Source: Fodinibius sediminis (GTDB lineage: Bacteria; Bacteroidota; Rhodothermia; Balneolales; Balneolaceae). From it: a stretch of 64,000 bases of DNA. The stretch spans positions 111,128 through 175,127 of the forward strand of contig NZ_FXTH01000011.1 in assembly GCF_900182555.1 (NCBI RefSeq). Reading direction: 5' to 3'. The notes under the pieces are model-generated. The model saw only the letters and a program-made list of their open reading frames with translations, had not been told where the DNA came from and did not search any database. Positions 26,766 to 35,525 of the stretch are shown here, one piece after another (positions within the stretch are counted from its first letter, which is position 1; every line of letters starts with the position of its first letter). The position numbers and the translations under genes are program-made.

Positions 26766-27548
26766 TTAATTTCGTGCACCGGTTGTATCCACTACAGCAC
26801 CGGATTCAGTCTCTTCCTGGTTCCCGTAACGCTCTGATACAATGAGTTTCAGTCGTTCGCCTTCAATGAGCTGGTCATCGCGCGGAGAATAATCAAGAAT
26901 GATATTCGGAGACACTTCCTTTGAAGGCTGGTATTCAATCTCACCGACCCGAAGCCCTTTCTCGCGAAGCTTCTGTTGAGCTTCTGCAAGCCGGAGCCCT
27001 TTTATCTCGGGGATAGCAACCAGCTTTTCCCCGAGTCCGTCACTTACGGCGAGGTCAATACTTGTGCCCTTGGGTACCACGGTCTGGGGAGGCACAGATT
27101 GCCTGAGCACGCTGTTTTTAAACCGTGAGGACTCGTAGCTGATGGTCCCGAGGCTCAATCCTGCGTTTTGTAGCTGGATCCGGGCATTCCGGAGCGACAT
27201 ATCCACAACTTCAGGTACCTTGACGGTGGGATTTGCCTCCGAGTTGACGGTCAGGTATACTTTGCGATCCGGTTTGACAATTTTTGATGCGGCCGGGGTT
27301 TGATCAATAACATAATCAGCCGGGTATGCTTCGTTGGATCGCCGTTCGGCCAATTCATACCGTAGTCCACGATCCGTAAGTTCCTGTTTGGCATCCTCGA
27401 GCGAAATCTGTGAGACATTGGGTACAGTAACGCCTTCATTGTAATTGGTATAAGCGGGCATAATCACATTATCCATCAACAGCAGGAACAGGATGCCCGC
27501 GATGACAACCCCCCCGATACTGAAATAGATTTTCTTGGTTTTCTGCAT
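26766..27548 (-). CDS. Membrane-anchored protein with three PASTA domains
   Basis: A 260-residue protein with a short cytoplasmic N-terminus, one transmembrane helix (about 8-28) and three PASTA repeats (roughly 40-105, 107-175 and 176-245), each opening with VPxV or IPxI and a later GL/GLR. PASTA domains bind peptidoglycan fragments or stabilise cell-wall complexes. No kinase or transpeptidase domain is attached, unlike Firmicute PASTA proteins; stand-alone forms are usual in Bacteroidota relatives. The role is probably envelope-related. Confidence 0.9.
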   Translation of the reverse strand: MQKTKKIYFSIGGVVIAGILFLLLMDNVIMPAYTNYNEGVTVPNVSQISLEDAKQELTDRGLRYELAERRSNEAYPADYVIDQTPAASKIVKPDRKVYLTVNSEANPTVKVPEVVDMSLRNARIQLQNAGLSLGTISYESSRFKNSVLRQSVPPQTVVPKGTSIDLAVSDGLGEKLVAIPEIKGLRLAEAQQKLREKGLRVGEIEYQPSKEVSPNIILDYSPRDDQLIEGERLKLIVSERYGNQEETESGAVVDTTGARN

Positions 27549-27759
27549 AGGTTACATACACTTTTTGGTCAGAGGAAGAACGATAGTTCGTGAAATAAAA
27601 TAAAACGACAGTACCAGTATAAAATTGTGGAATGCCATGTATGTTCCGGCTTTTCCCAAGAGCTGTTGCACCTTTTTTAAGCTGAACCGCACGGATGAAG
27701 GCGAACGGGGACCATGTGCTTGTCCGGGCGGGTGCTTGTCAGCTGAAGGCCGTCTTCGG

Positions 27760-28860
27760 TTAAAAATTGAGCAGCAGCCCGAACCGGGTGGTATTAGCCA
27801 GGGGATGGTTTTCATCTCCGAGCGTATAGATATAGCTGAAGTCAACCCCAAAGAACTGATACCGGAGCCCGGCACCAAGTGTCAGGAACTGTCGGTCCCC
27901 ATTATTGGGATCTTCGTAGTAATAACCACTGCGCACGGCAAACAGTTCATTGTACCAGTATTCCAGGCCCGTGGCCACCATCAACTGTTGAAAGGTATTC
28001 AGGGAAGCCGTTCTTCCATTACCGATGTCCCGCTTAAAAGCCCCCCAAGAGGTAAAGAGCGAGCTTACTGCTCCCTCATCTTCCCGGGCCATGACTTTGG
28101 AAACATCATTGGCAATGGTAAGGGTATTGATCCCCTGCTTGTCAAGGTTGGTCTTGAATGACCACCCAATGCGGAACATGGTGGGCAGTGGATCCTTTTC
28201 GGCATTGTTTGTATAACTCACACCCGGACCAATATTGGAGATATTGAGTCCGGCACTCCAGGAGGCCTCCCGATCCAGGAATGTAAAAGGATCAGCCTGG
28301 TACATCCCGGCCAGATCAAAACCCACGCTTGATCCGGGTTCAATCTTGTCGCCTTCGATATCCCCGTCGGCCAGGCTGCTGTGAATAAACCGAACTCCAG
28401 AGCCCACCGACCAGTTGTCATTAATCTGGTATCCATAAGAGATGCCGCCGGCAAATTCATAACTGTTGAAGCGTCCGAGTCCTTCGCCCGTGGGGTTATC
28501 CAGGGAGGTGCGCTGCTGTTCCCCCAAATTCAGATACGTTATGTGTGCGCCGAAAGTGCCTATATCCTCAACATGATATTTCCCCACAAGGTAGTCGTAA
28601 AAGAGGTCGGCATTGAACTGGGGCAGCCATTCACTGTGGGTGATGCTGACCTGGTTGCCCGTCTGAAAAGCCAGTCCGGCGGGATTCCAGAAAACGGCAG
28701 AAGCATTGTCCGCAAGGGCGACCCCGGTGTTGCCCATACCGGCAGCGCGTGAATCAGGTTCGATTTGCAGAAAAGGTACGGAGGTTATACCTACCTGGGC
28801 CTCTGCGGTGCCAATACACAGCAACAGGAGTATAAAAAGAGGAAGTGTTGTTCTTCTCAT
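27760..28860 (-). CDS. PorV/PorQ-family outer-membrane beta-barrel protein
   Basis: A 366-residue protein. I chose the ATG at 28860, which gives the signal peptide MRRTTLPLFILLLLC ending AEA; a longer frame to 28896 adds a poor N-terminus. After the signal come the family hallmarks SRAAGMGNTGVALADNASAVFWNPAGLA and a series of amphipathic beta strands ending in a C-terminal F. PorV relatives shuttle or anchor type IX secretion substrates; other members are general FadL-like barrels. A full type IX locus is not in the window, so the exact role is open. Confidence 0.88.
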   Translation of the reverse strand: MRRTTLPLFILLLLCIGTAEAQVGITSVPFLQIEPDSRAAGMGNTGVALADNASAVFWNPAGLAFQTGNQVSITHSEWLPQFNADLFYDYLVGKYHVEDIGTFGAHITYLNLGEQQRTSLDNPTGEGLGRFNSYEFAGGISYGYQINDNWSVGSGVRFIHSSLADGDIEGDKIEPGSSVGFDLAGMYQADPFTFLDREASWSAGLNISNIGPGVSYTNNAEKDPLPTMFRIGWSFKTNLDKQGINTLTIANDVSKVMAREDEGAVSSLFTSWGAFKRDIGNGRTASLNTFQQLMVATGLEYWYNELFAVRSGYYYEDPNNGDRQFLTLGAGLRYQFFGVDFSYIYTLGDENHPLANTTRFGLLLNF

Positions 28861-29020
28861 ATCAATAAAGGGTACCAGTGAGAATAAGAGCAGCAAAACA
28901 CGCGAATAAAGATGCTTGCCTGCAGGTTCAATGCAATGTCCTTATGCTAATATCTGTAAAATCCGACAATAATAAAAGATGGGTACCGTGATAGTTGATA
29001 CTTCAGATCAAAAAATGCTT

Positions 29021-30202
29021 TTAATGGAGATGTTCTATCACCATGGCAGAAGCTCCTCCACCGCCATTGCAGATCCCGGCACAGCCAAAGGTTCCGCCGG
29101 TTTTCTTCAGGGCATGGATCAGGGTGACTATAATACGTGCTCCTGAACAGCCGATGGGATGCCCGAGACTGACGGCGCCTCCATGGATGTTAACTTTCTC
29201 AGGATCAAGTTCCATGAGCTGGTTATTGGCCAGGGAAACCACTGAAAATGCCTCGTTGATTTCAAAGAGATCAATCTCTTCTTTCTTTATCCCCGCCCGT
29301 TTCATTGCTTTGGGCATGGCATCAGACGGGGCTGTGGTAAACCATTCGGGCTGTTTGGCCGCGCTGGCCTGGCTGAGTATCCGTGCCAGGGGCTCAAGAC
29401 CCAGTTCATTTGCTTTCTCTTCGCTCATGAGTAAAACAGCTGCAGCGCCGTCATTGATACTGCTGGCATTGGCCGCAGTGACCGTTCCGTCCTCGCTGAA
29501 GACCGGGCGCAATTTCGGGATCTTTTCGAAATTGACGCGTTCCAGTTCTTCGTCCATACGGTTTTTGGTGACGTTGCCTTTGCGGTCTGTTACTTTCATT
29601 TCAATGATTTCATCCTTAAAACCACCGTCTTTGTGAGCCTGCATAGCCCGTTTGTAGGAGGTGATGGCAAAATCATCCTGATCTTCTCGGCTGAAATGAC
29701 ATTCGGAGGCACAAATTTCGGCGGCATTTCCCATGTGGAAATCATTATATACATCCCACAGACCATCCTTGATGATGCCATCCTCTGCTTGTGCGTGTCC
29801 GAGCTTCGATCCAAACCGGTGTTTGGAGAGGTAGTAGGGGACATTGCTCATGCTTTCCATACCTCCGGCAGCAATAATGTCAGCTTCACCCAGCTGAATC
29901 TGGTTGGCGGCAATCATAACAGCCTTCATCCCCGATGCACAGACTTTATTGACGGTCGTTGCAGGTGTGCGCTCCGATAATCCGGCCTTCAGGGCTGCCT
30001 GACGAGCCGGAGCCTGCCCGATGCCGGCCGTCAGCACATTGCCAAATACGACCTCCTGTACGTGGTCGGGTTTGATACCGGAGCTTTTAATTACTTCCGT
30101 GATGGTTACCGCTCCGAGTTCGGGAGCCGAGAAGGAGGAAAGGAGGCCTCCGAAAGATCCGATTGGTGTTCGTTTAGCTTCGACGATAACAACATTTCTC
30201 AT
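29021..30202 (-). CDS. Acetyl-CoA acetyltransferase (thiolase)
   Basis: A 393-residue thiolase. The start at 30202 (MRNVVIVEAKRTPIGSFGG) is the family start; the frame runs open to 30280 but the extra residues are not thiolase-like. Active-site features are C88 in NKVCASGMKA, the NEAFSVV motif, the GHPIGCSGAR histidine, and the last cysteine in CAGICNGGGGAS. It condenses or thiolyses acetoacetyl-CoA/acetyl-CoA in fatty acid or short-chain metabolism. It stands 116 bp downstream of the Cys/Met PLP enzyme gene. Confidence 0.95.
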   Translation of the reverse strand: MRNVVIVEAKRTPIGSFGGLLSSFSAPELGAVTITEVIKSSGIKPDHVQEVVFGNVLTAGIGQAPARQAALKAGLSERTPATTVNKVCASGMKAVMIAANQIQLGEADIIAAGGMESMSNVPYYLSKHRFGSKLGHAQAEDGIIKDGLWDVYNDFHMGNAAEICASECHFSREDQDDFAITSYKRAMQAHKDGGFKDEIIEMKVTDRKGNVTKNRMDEELERVNFEKIPKLRPVFSEDGTVTAANASSINDGAAAVLLMSEEKANELGLEPLARILSQASAAKQPEWFTTAPSDAMPKAMKRAGIKKEEIDLFEINEAFSVVSLANNQLMELDPEKVNIHGGAVSLGHPIGCSGARIIVTLIHALKKTGGTFGCAGICNGGGGASAMVIEHLH

Positions 30203-30318
30203 GGTATTGATCCCCTTTGCCGTTAAAAATAGGATGAAGGTGCACCGTACAGCGTATAAGGTAAAAAGAGGCAGCCACAAAAGGAAGCAGGAAGGGCTGT
30301 TCCTCCGGGTGTTTGGTT

Positions 30319-31458
30319 CTACCCAAAAGCCTGTGCGAGGTCCTCAATAAGATCTTCGGCGTCTTCGATGCCCACCGACAGGCGAATGAGAGAATCCTTG
30401 AGCCCCGCTTTTTCACGAACTTCCCTTGGAATGGAAGCATGGGTCATGGAGGCGGGATGGCTGATTAGTGATTCTACTCCGCCCAGGCTCTCTGCAAGGG
30501 TAAAAATGGAGGTTTGGCTCATAAAATTGTGGGCTTTTTCCTGGGAATCATCCTTCAGGGAGAACGAAATCATGGCCCCGAAATCGTCCATCTGTTTTTT
30601 TGCAATATCATGCTGTTTATGGGAGCGAAGGCCCGGATAGATGGTTTGGTCGACCTGCGGATGGTCCTGCAGGAAGGAAGCAATTTCTTTGGCATTCTCA
30701 ACCGACTGGCGCATGCGAACCGATAGCGTCTTGATGCCCCGCAGGGTAAGATAGCAATCCATGGGACCGGGTACGGCACCGGTGGTTTTGACCTGGAACC
30801 GTAGTTTTTCCATTACTTCTTCATCAGAAGTGGCTACGGCGCCACCGATGACATCCGAGTGCCCCCCGAGGTATTTGGTGGTAGAATGCAGCACCATGTC
30901 GGATCCGAGCGTCAGCGGCCGCTGAAGGTAAGGCGATGCAAAAGTGTTATCTACCACAGAAAGGATCTCATGCTCGCGGGCAAAGTTTGTAAGTGCTTCA
31001 ATATCAACAATGCGGAGCAGGGGATTGGTGGGCGTCTCTATCCACAGAAGCTTGGTGTTATCAGTTTGGGCCTGTTCAACCTCGGAGAGGCTGGTCATGT
31101 CAACAAAGGAGAAATCAATGCCCATGGGTTCAAATACCTGGGTGAACAGGCGGTATGTTCCTCCATACAGGTCATTGGAGGCTATAATATGGTCGTCGGG
31201 ACGAAACATTTTCAGGACCGCATCAATAGCTGCACATCCACTGGCAAAACAGGCGCACTGATCGGCATCCTCCAGCCCGGCAATCAATTTTTCCAGGGCC
31301 GTGCGGGTAGGGTTGCCTACACGTGCATAATCATAACCCTTATTCACATTGGGCGCTTGCTGTGCATACGTAGATGTTTGGAAAATCGGGGGCATGACAG
31401 CGCCGGAAGTTTCTTCCGGTTGCTGCCCGGCATGGATCGTTTTGGTATTGAATTTCAT
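30319..31458 (-). CDS. Trans-sulfuration PLP enzyme (cystathionine gamma-synthase/lyase family)
   Basis: A 379-residue Cys/Met-metabolism PLP-dependent enzyme. The PLP lysine is K195 in HSTTKYLGGHSD. Also present are YARVGNPTR (phosphate contact from the partner subunit), FASGCAAIDA and the C-terminal SLGGVESLISHPASMTHA. The family contains gamma-synthase (homoserine ester to cystathionine), gamma-lyase and O-acetylhomoserine sulfhydrylase; sequence alone does not decide between them here. It begins 11 bp after the TPR gene and may be co-transcribed with it. Confidence 0.93.
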   Translation of the reverse strand: MKFNTKTIHAGQQPEETSGAVMPPIFQTSTYAQQAPNVNKGYDYARVGNPTRTALEKLIAGLEDADQCACFASGCAAIDAVLKMFRPDDHIIASNDLYGGTYRLFTQVFEPMGIDFSFVDMTSLSEVEQAQTDNTKLLWIETPTNPLLRIVDIEALTNFAREHEILSVVDNTFASPYLQRPLTLGSDMVLHSTTKYLGGHSDVIGGAVATSDEEVMEKLRFQVKTTGAVPGPMDCYLTLRGIKTLSVRMRQSVENAKEIASFLQDHPQVDQTIYPGLRSHKQHDIAKKQMDDFGAMISFSLKDDSQEKAHNFMSQTSIFTLAESLGGVESLISHPASMTHASIPREVREKAGLKDSLIRLSVGIEDAEDLIEDLAQAFG

Positions 31459-31469
31459 GTTAAAGCGAT

Positions 31470-32699
31470 TTAGAAATTAGCTTTTGCTTCTTCTGCTTTT
31501 GTCTTCATTCCCAGGTAACTGTAGGTCCGATAAAGATATTCCCACAGGCGTTTTGAAGGCTTCTGCCGGCTAAGCTGTTCCAGCAGCGGCACCGATGACG
31601 ATATGCTCTGTTGGATCATGCGACGGATATCCGCTTCATTCTCATCCCGGAGATGGGGCAGTAGTCGTTGATACTGGGCTGCCCTGTTCTGATAAAATTG
31701 TGCCGTCTTGTATAACACCTGGGCATTATTGGGCTGCCTGTTCAGAATTTGCCTGTAATGATGCTCGGCACGGCCAAAAAGGGAGTCGGCCGTAGAAAAG
31801 ACGGCAGTGTTAAAATTATCCTTTTCTTCCAGTTCCGTTACCATGGCTATGACCTGTTCCCGCCCGGCCTTATAAAATTCGGAGGCCAGAGAATACTGGT
31901 ATTTGGTATTTCCCGGTTTTCTGTTATGTAGCTGAAGCAGCAGTTGAATCGCATTATGATGATTCCCGGCTTCAATATAGGCATTGGATAACCCATGCAT
32001 TAGATTAAAACTGTGCCTGTGCCGGGCTCTTGCTTCTTCATAGGTCTGAATGGCCTTTGCCAGTTGTTCCGTTTCTACATACAGGTAAGCCAACGACTCC
32101 AGGAGGTCTACCGGCAGCGGGGTTACATTTTGCCGGGCATATTCCAGAACTGTAATAGCTCGCCGGGGCTCGTTCCCCTTGTAATACATCCGGCTTCCTA
32201 GCTTATAGGAAATGAGGCTGTCGGGCATAATCGCTATTGCATTATTGAAATAGAGGGCGGCCTGACGGTAGTCTTCGCTGGAAGAGGCATTTTTCGAAGC
32301 CTGTATACCCTGGTTGTGTTCTTCGCTCCAGGCGATCTTTTGAAGCTTGTAATAGTGCTGGGTGTCCAGTCGTGCCACTGGACGGGACTCAAATAAGCTG
32401 TCTGCTTTTTGGAGGATGATTTCCGCCTTGCTGTACAGAGGTGTCCGGCGGGAGGGCTGCTCCTTTGCCTGAGCCCATCTTATCAACAGGGATCCTTTTT
32501 CGTAATAGAGCGCGGAGTTGGCAGGAGCAGACTCCAGCTGCTTGTCGATCGCTGAAATACGTTGTTCAAGTTGTGCTTCAGAAAGTTTATCTGAAGCCGC
32601 TGTGGGTGCCTTGTCGAAGGTGTTTTTAGAGACAGAGCATCCAAAAAAGAACCCGAATGCAAGCACAAGGCTTGCCATTCGGGTATAAATAGTAATCAT
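31470..32699 (-). CDS. TPR-repeat lipoprotein, paralog of the next gene
   Basis: A 409-residue exported protein. The N-terminus has a short hydrophobic segment and a lipobox-like FFGC (C21); M8 is an alternative start. The rest is helical TPR-like repeats, strongest from about residue 145 to 330. It shares landmarks with the adjacent upstream gene: an xWxxEHNxxI/V segment, a NAIAIMPDSL repeat and a closing GMKTKAEEAKA. This marks the two as old tandem duplicates. The function is unknown, probably scaffolding at the envelope. Confidence 0.82.
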   Translation of the reverse strand: MITIYTRMASLVLAFGFFFGCSVSKNTFDKAPTAASDKLSEAQLEQRISAIDKQLESAPANSALYYEKGSLLIRWAQAKEQPSRRTPLYSKAEIILQKADSLFESRPVARLDTQHYYKLQKIAWSEEHNQGIQASKNASSSEDYRQAALYFNNAIAIMPDSLISYKLGSRMYYKGNEPRRAITVLEYARQNVTPLPVDLLESLAYLYVETEQLAKAIQTYEEARARHRHSFNLMHGLSNAYIEAGNHHNAIQLLLQLHNRKPGNTKYQYSLASEFYKAGREQVIAMVTELEEKDNFNTAVFSTADSLFGRAEHHYRQILNRQPNNAQVLYKTAQFYQNRAAQYQRLLPHLRDENEADIRRMIQQSISSSVPLLEQLSRQKPSKRLWEYLYRTYSYLGMKTKAEEAKANF

Positions 32700-32714
32700 A
32701 TAGAGCCAACTGAT

Positions 32715-34040
32715 TTATTGCATTCCGGCTTTTTCCATCGCTTCCTGTGCTTTCTCATCCATGCCCAGTGCCGTGTAGATGCTGAACAGGCTTTTCCAGT
32801 ATCCCTGATTGTTGGGTTTGATTTCTGCAGCTCGCTCGTAGTTTTTCATGGCTTCCTGCAGCAGGCTGCGTCCCTGTTTATCGAGCTCTGCAGCCTTGGC
32901 ATTGTCCGTCGTTCGATTTCGCTTGTCGAAGATGGCTTTTGCCTTGTTCTGGTAGATAATACCCAGGGTGTTGTAGGCTGCATCGTCATTGGGACGGTAT
33001 TCGAGCACGGTATTCAGCTCTTCTTCCGCTTTATTGGTCAGCTCATCAATTCTGGACTGCAGCTGTGCATTTTCCTGTTCCAGGCTGGTGATCTGTTGCT
33101 GAATATTCTGCTTTTCAGCCCCGCCGCTGCTGTTGAGTTTCTGCTGCAGCTGCAGGATCTGGTTGGAGTTTTGTGAGAGACTGTCGTTCAGGGTGAGTGC
33201 CTGCTGGTAAATCTGCGTTCCGAGTACAAGGTGAAATTGCGGATTGTCCGGTTCCTGTTCAACGAGTTTTTCAACGGTTGAAATGGCTTTTTCCGGCTCG
33301 CCGATCCGCTGATAAGCATCAGCAAGGTTGGATACAATCTCCTGGTTTTCGGGAAATTGCTCGTAAGCATCTTCGAGGGCCGTCACGACGGCCTGTTGGT
33401 TGTCAAGCTGGTAGTTATAACTGGCCAGCTGCAGGTAATCATTGGCTTCCAGGGTCGTATCCTGAACCATGGAAATGTATTTCTCTTTGGCACTGGCCGC
33501 TTCCTCAAAGTTTTGATTCATGGCCGCTACCTGGGAGAGGACGTTCCAGGAAAGGAGGCTGTCGGGCTGAATGATCGTAGCATTTTTCAAATGCTGCATT
33601 GATTTCTCAAGCGGCTGATTGACGGCCTGCTTCAGGCTGTCGTCGGTGGCCAGTTCAACCGCACGGTTGTGTTCTGTTTGCCAGAGCACGTTTTTGACAG
33701 CGTTAATGCGTTCAACTTCGCCGGGCACATCCTCAGACTCGGCCGCCAGTTCCTGAGCTTTTGTAAAGGCGGCATTCATTTCCTTGTAGGTTTCAGCACG
33801 GGCCTCAGGATCTTCTTCGGCACCGGCTATTTCTCCCAGTGCAACTCCCTTGTAATAGTACCCCAGTGGATCTTGTGGGTTTGTTTGTATAGATTCTTCG
33901 GCGGCAGCAAGTGCTTCCTCAAAATTCTGACTTTCAATGTTAGACTGCGCTTTATCAGCCAGTGGGTTGGAGCTTCCGCAACCAACCAGAACGCCGATAA
34001 GTAGTGTTAACAGTACGTGAGGTAATTTTTTTATTAACAT
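32715..34040 (-). CDS. TPR-repeat lipoprotein with internal coiled coil
   Basis: A 441-residue protein with a clear lipobox LVGC (C21). TPR repeats run before and after a coiled coil (about 275-330) rich in Q, L, N and E. Clear TPR units are at NFEEALAAAEESIQTNPQDP, GEPEKAISTVEKLVEQEPDN and MKNYERAAEIKPNN. It starts 15 bp upstream of its paralog, and its start is divergent from the alpha/beta hydrolase gene. It is probably an inner-leaflet outer-membrane lipoprotein that organises other proteins; no specific function is known. Confidence 0.85.
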   Translation of the reverse strand: MLIKKLPHVLLTLLIGVLVGCGSSNPLADKAQSNIESQNFEEALAAAEESIQTNPQDPLGYYYKGVALGEIAGAEEDPEARAETYKEMNAAFTKAQELAAESEDVPGEVERINAVKNVLWQTEHNRAVELATDDSLKQAVNQPLEKSMQHLKNATIIQPDSLLSWNVLSQVAAMNQNFEEAASAKEKYISMVQDTTLEANDYLQLASYNYQLDNQQAVVTALEDAYEQFPENQEIVSNLADAYQRIGEPEKAISTVEKLVEQEPDNPQFHLVLGTQIYQQALTLNDSLSQNSNQILQLQQKLNSSGGAEKQNIQQQITSLEQENAQLQSRIDELTNKAEEELNTVLEYRPNDDAAYNTLGIIYQNKAKAIFDKRNRTTDNAKAAELDKQGRSLLQEAMKNYERAAEIKPNNQGYWKSLFSIYTALGMDEKAQEAMEKAGMQ

Positions 34041-34190
34041 GATGATATATTTCTATAATATTCTATATTAAGATCCATTAAGTCGAAAGGGAAAGTAACC
34101 ATATATCGCCCTTTCTGCAATATTATCAATTAGAAATTGTTATATTGTGGCGCTGTTTTCATAATTTTTTTAATTGATCTGAGATAATGC
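34041..34190. promoter_or_regulatory. Divergent promoter region between TPR lipoprotein and hydrolase genes
   Basis: A 150-bp AT-rich spacer between two divergent starts, so it must hold promoters for both directions. Runs such as TTCTATAATATTCTATATT are present near the TPR side. I could not fix exact -33/-7 elements. Confidence 0.4.
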
Positions 34191-35018
34191 ATGTTTGGAA
34201 CGAGTGATTTTAAAGTACATACGAAAAACGGCTTTGAATATTTAAATATCCAAGCCGAAAACCCTGATGCACAGCACTTGGTTCTGCTGCACGGGATGTT
34301 TGGCGGGTTGAGTAATTATGATCCCCTCCTTAAAAAGATACAGGGCTATACTATTTTTGTTCCTAAAATTCCTATTTATGAATTGGGAGTAAGAGAAATT
34401 TCGATCAGCAGGCTCACCCAATGGCTGCGTTCTTTTTGTAAGGAATTGAACATAGAGCAGCCGGTTCTTCTCGGTAATTCCATGGGGGGGCATCTGGCGC
34501 TCGACTATACCCGCAAGTACCCGGATGAGGTTGCTGCTTTAGTGTTGACGGGCAGTTCCGGGCTCCTTGAGAAGGATTTTGGTTCTACCTTCCCGCGGCG
34601 CAAGGATCGCAACTTTATCCGCAAGCAGGCCAATCTTACGTTCTACGAAGATCTTATTGACGACACGGTGATGGACGAAATTATGAAGGTCGTAAAATCG
34701 CCCTCCAAACTGACCAAGCTGCTGGCCCTTACCCGTGATACTCATTCTTACAACATGGAAAAGTATCTTCCGGAGATTAACCAGGAGGTACTTCTTATCT
34801 GGGGAAAACAGGACGAAATTACACCGCCCGAGGTTGCCCATATGTTTTTGGAAAAAATACCCAATGCCGAACTGCACTGGATTGACAAGTGCGGGCATGC
34901 ACCCATGATGGAGCATCCCACCCAGTTTGCCACCCTGCTAAAGGATTTTTTGGACCGATTGGAAGACAATCCCAATTCTAAAACAAGAAACTATGAAGAA
35001 GATCATCCACAGCTCTGA
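34191..35018 (+). CDS. Alpha/beta hydrolase
   Basis: A 275-residue cytoplasmic alpha/beta-hydrolase-fold protein. The oxyanion region is LLHGMFGG (32-39), the nucleophile is S97 in GNSMGG, the acid lies in WGKQDEITPP and the histidine in CGHAPMMEHP. This is the full catalytic triad of an esterase/lipase-like hydrolase. The substrate is unknown. Its last 26 bp overlap the RidA gene in another frame, which suggests translational coupling. Confidence 0.9.
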   Translation: MFGTSDFKVHTKNGFEYLNIQAENPDAQHLVLLHGMFGGLSNYDPLLKKIQGYTIFVPKIPIYELGVREISISRLTQWLRSFCKELNIEQPVLLGNSMGGHLALDYTRKYPDEVAALVLTGSSGLLEKDFGSTFPRRKDRNFIRKQANLTFYEDLIDDTVMDEIMKVVKSPSKLTKLLALTRDTHSYNMEKYLPEINQEVLLIWGKQDEITPPEVAHMFLEKIPNAELHWIDKCGHAPMMEHPTQFATLLKDFLDRLEDNPNSKTRNYEEDHPQL

Positions 35019-35370
35019 TGCCCCCGATGCTATTGGACCCTACAGCCAGGCGGTTGTTCATGGCGACCTGGTGTATTGTTCCGGTCAGATCGGACTGGAT
35101 CCCGAGACGATGGAGTTTGCGGGCCCGGATGTGGCCTCGCAGGCCAGGCAGGTGATGGAAAACCTGAAGGCCGTTTTAGGGGAAGCCGGATCAGATTTTA
35201 GCAAAGTTATAAAGTGTGGAATCTATCTTGCTGACATGGACGATTTTGCGACTGTCAATGAAATATACGGTCGCTATTTTGAAAGCGAACCTCCCGCGCG
35301 CGAGACGGTAGCGGTTAAAACTCTTCCCAAAAATTGCAAGGTTGAAGTTGGCTGCACGGCCTATATTTAA
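34993..35370 (+). CDS. ridA: RidA-family reactive enamine/imine deaminase
   Basis: A 125-residue Rid/YjgF/UK114 protein that hydrolyses reactive enamines and imines released by PLP enzymes. Family features are IGPYSQAV (14-21), YCSGQIG (28-34) and the catalytic arginine R103 in PPARETV, followed by a C-terminal VEVGCTAY. Length is typical. The start codon lies inside the 3' end of the alpha/beta hydrolase gene. Confidence 0.96.
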   Translation: MKKIIHSSDAPDAIGPYSQAVVHGDLVYCSGQIGLDPETMEFAGPDVASQARQVMENLKAVLGEAGSDFSKVIKCGIYLADMDDFATVNEIYGRYFESEPPARETVAVKTLPKNCKVEVGCTAYI

Positions 35371-35525
35371 GCGGGACTTGCTCCACCGGTGGCTTTTCTT
35401 GTTTCCGGTCCCTGCAGGCTGGTATCCGTCCGTAACAAATGGAAAAGGGGATATGGGTAATCAGGGGAATTAACCGCAACACAAGGGAGTAGCGGGATAT
35501 GTGTATTCGGGCAAGAAAGCCGGTC

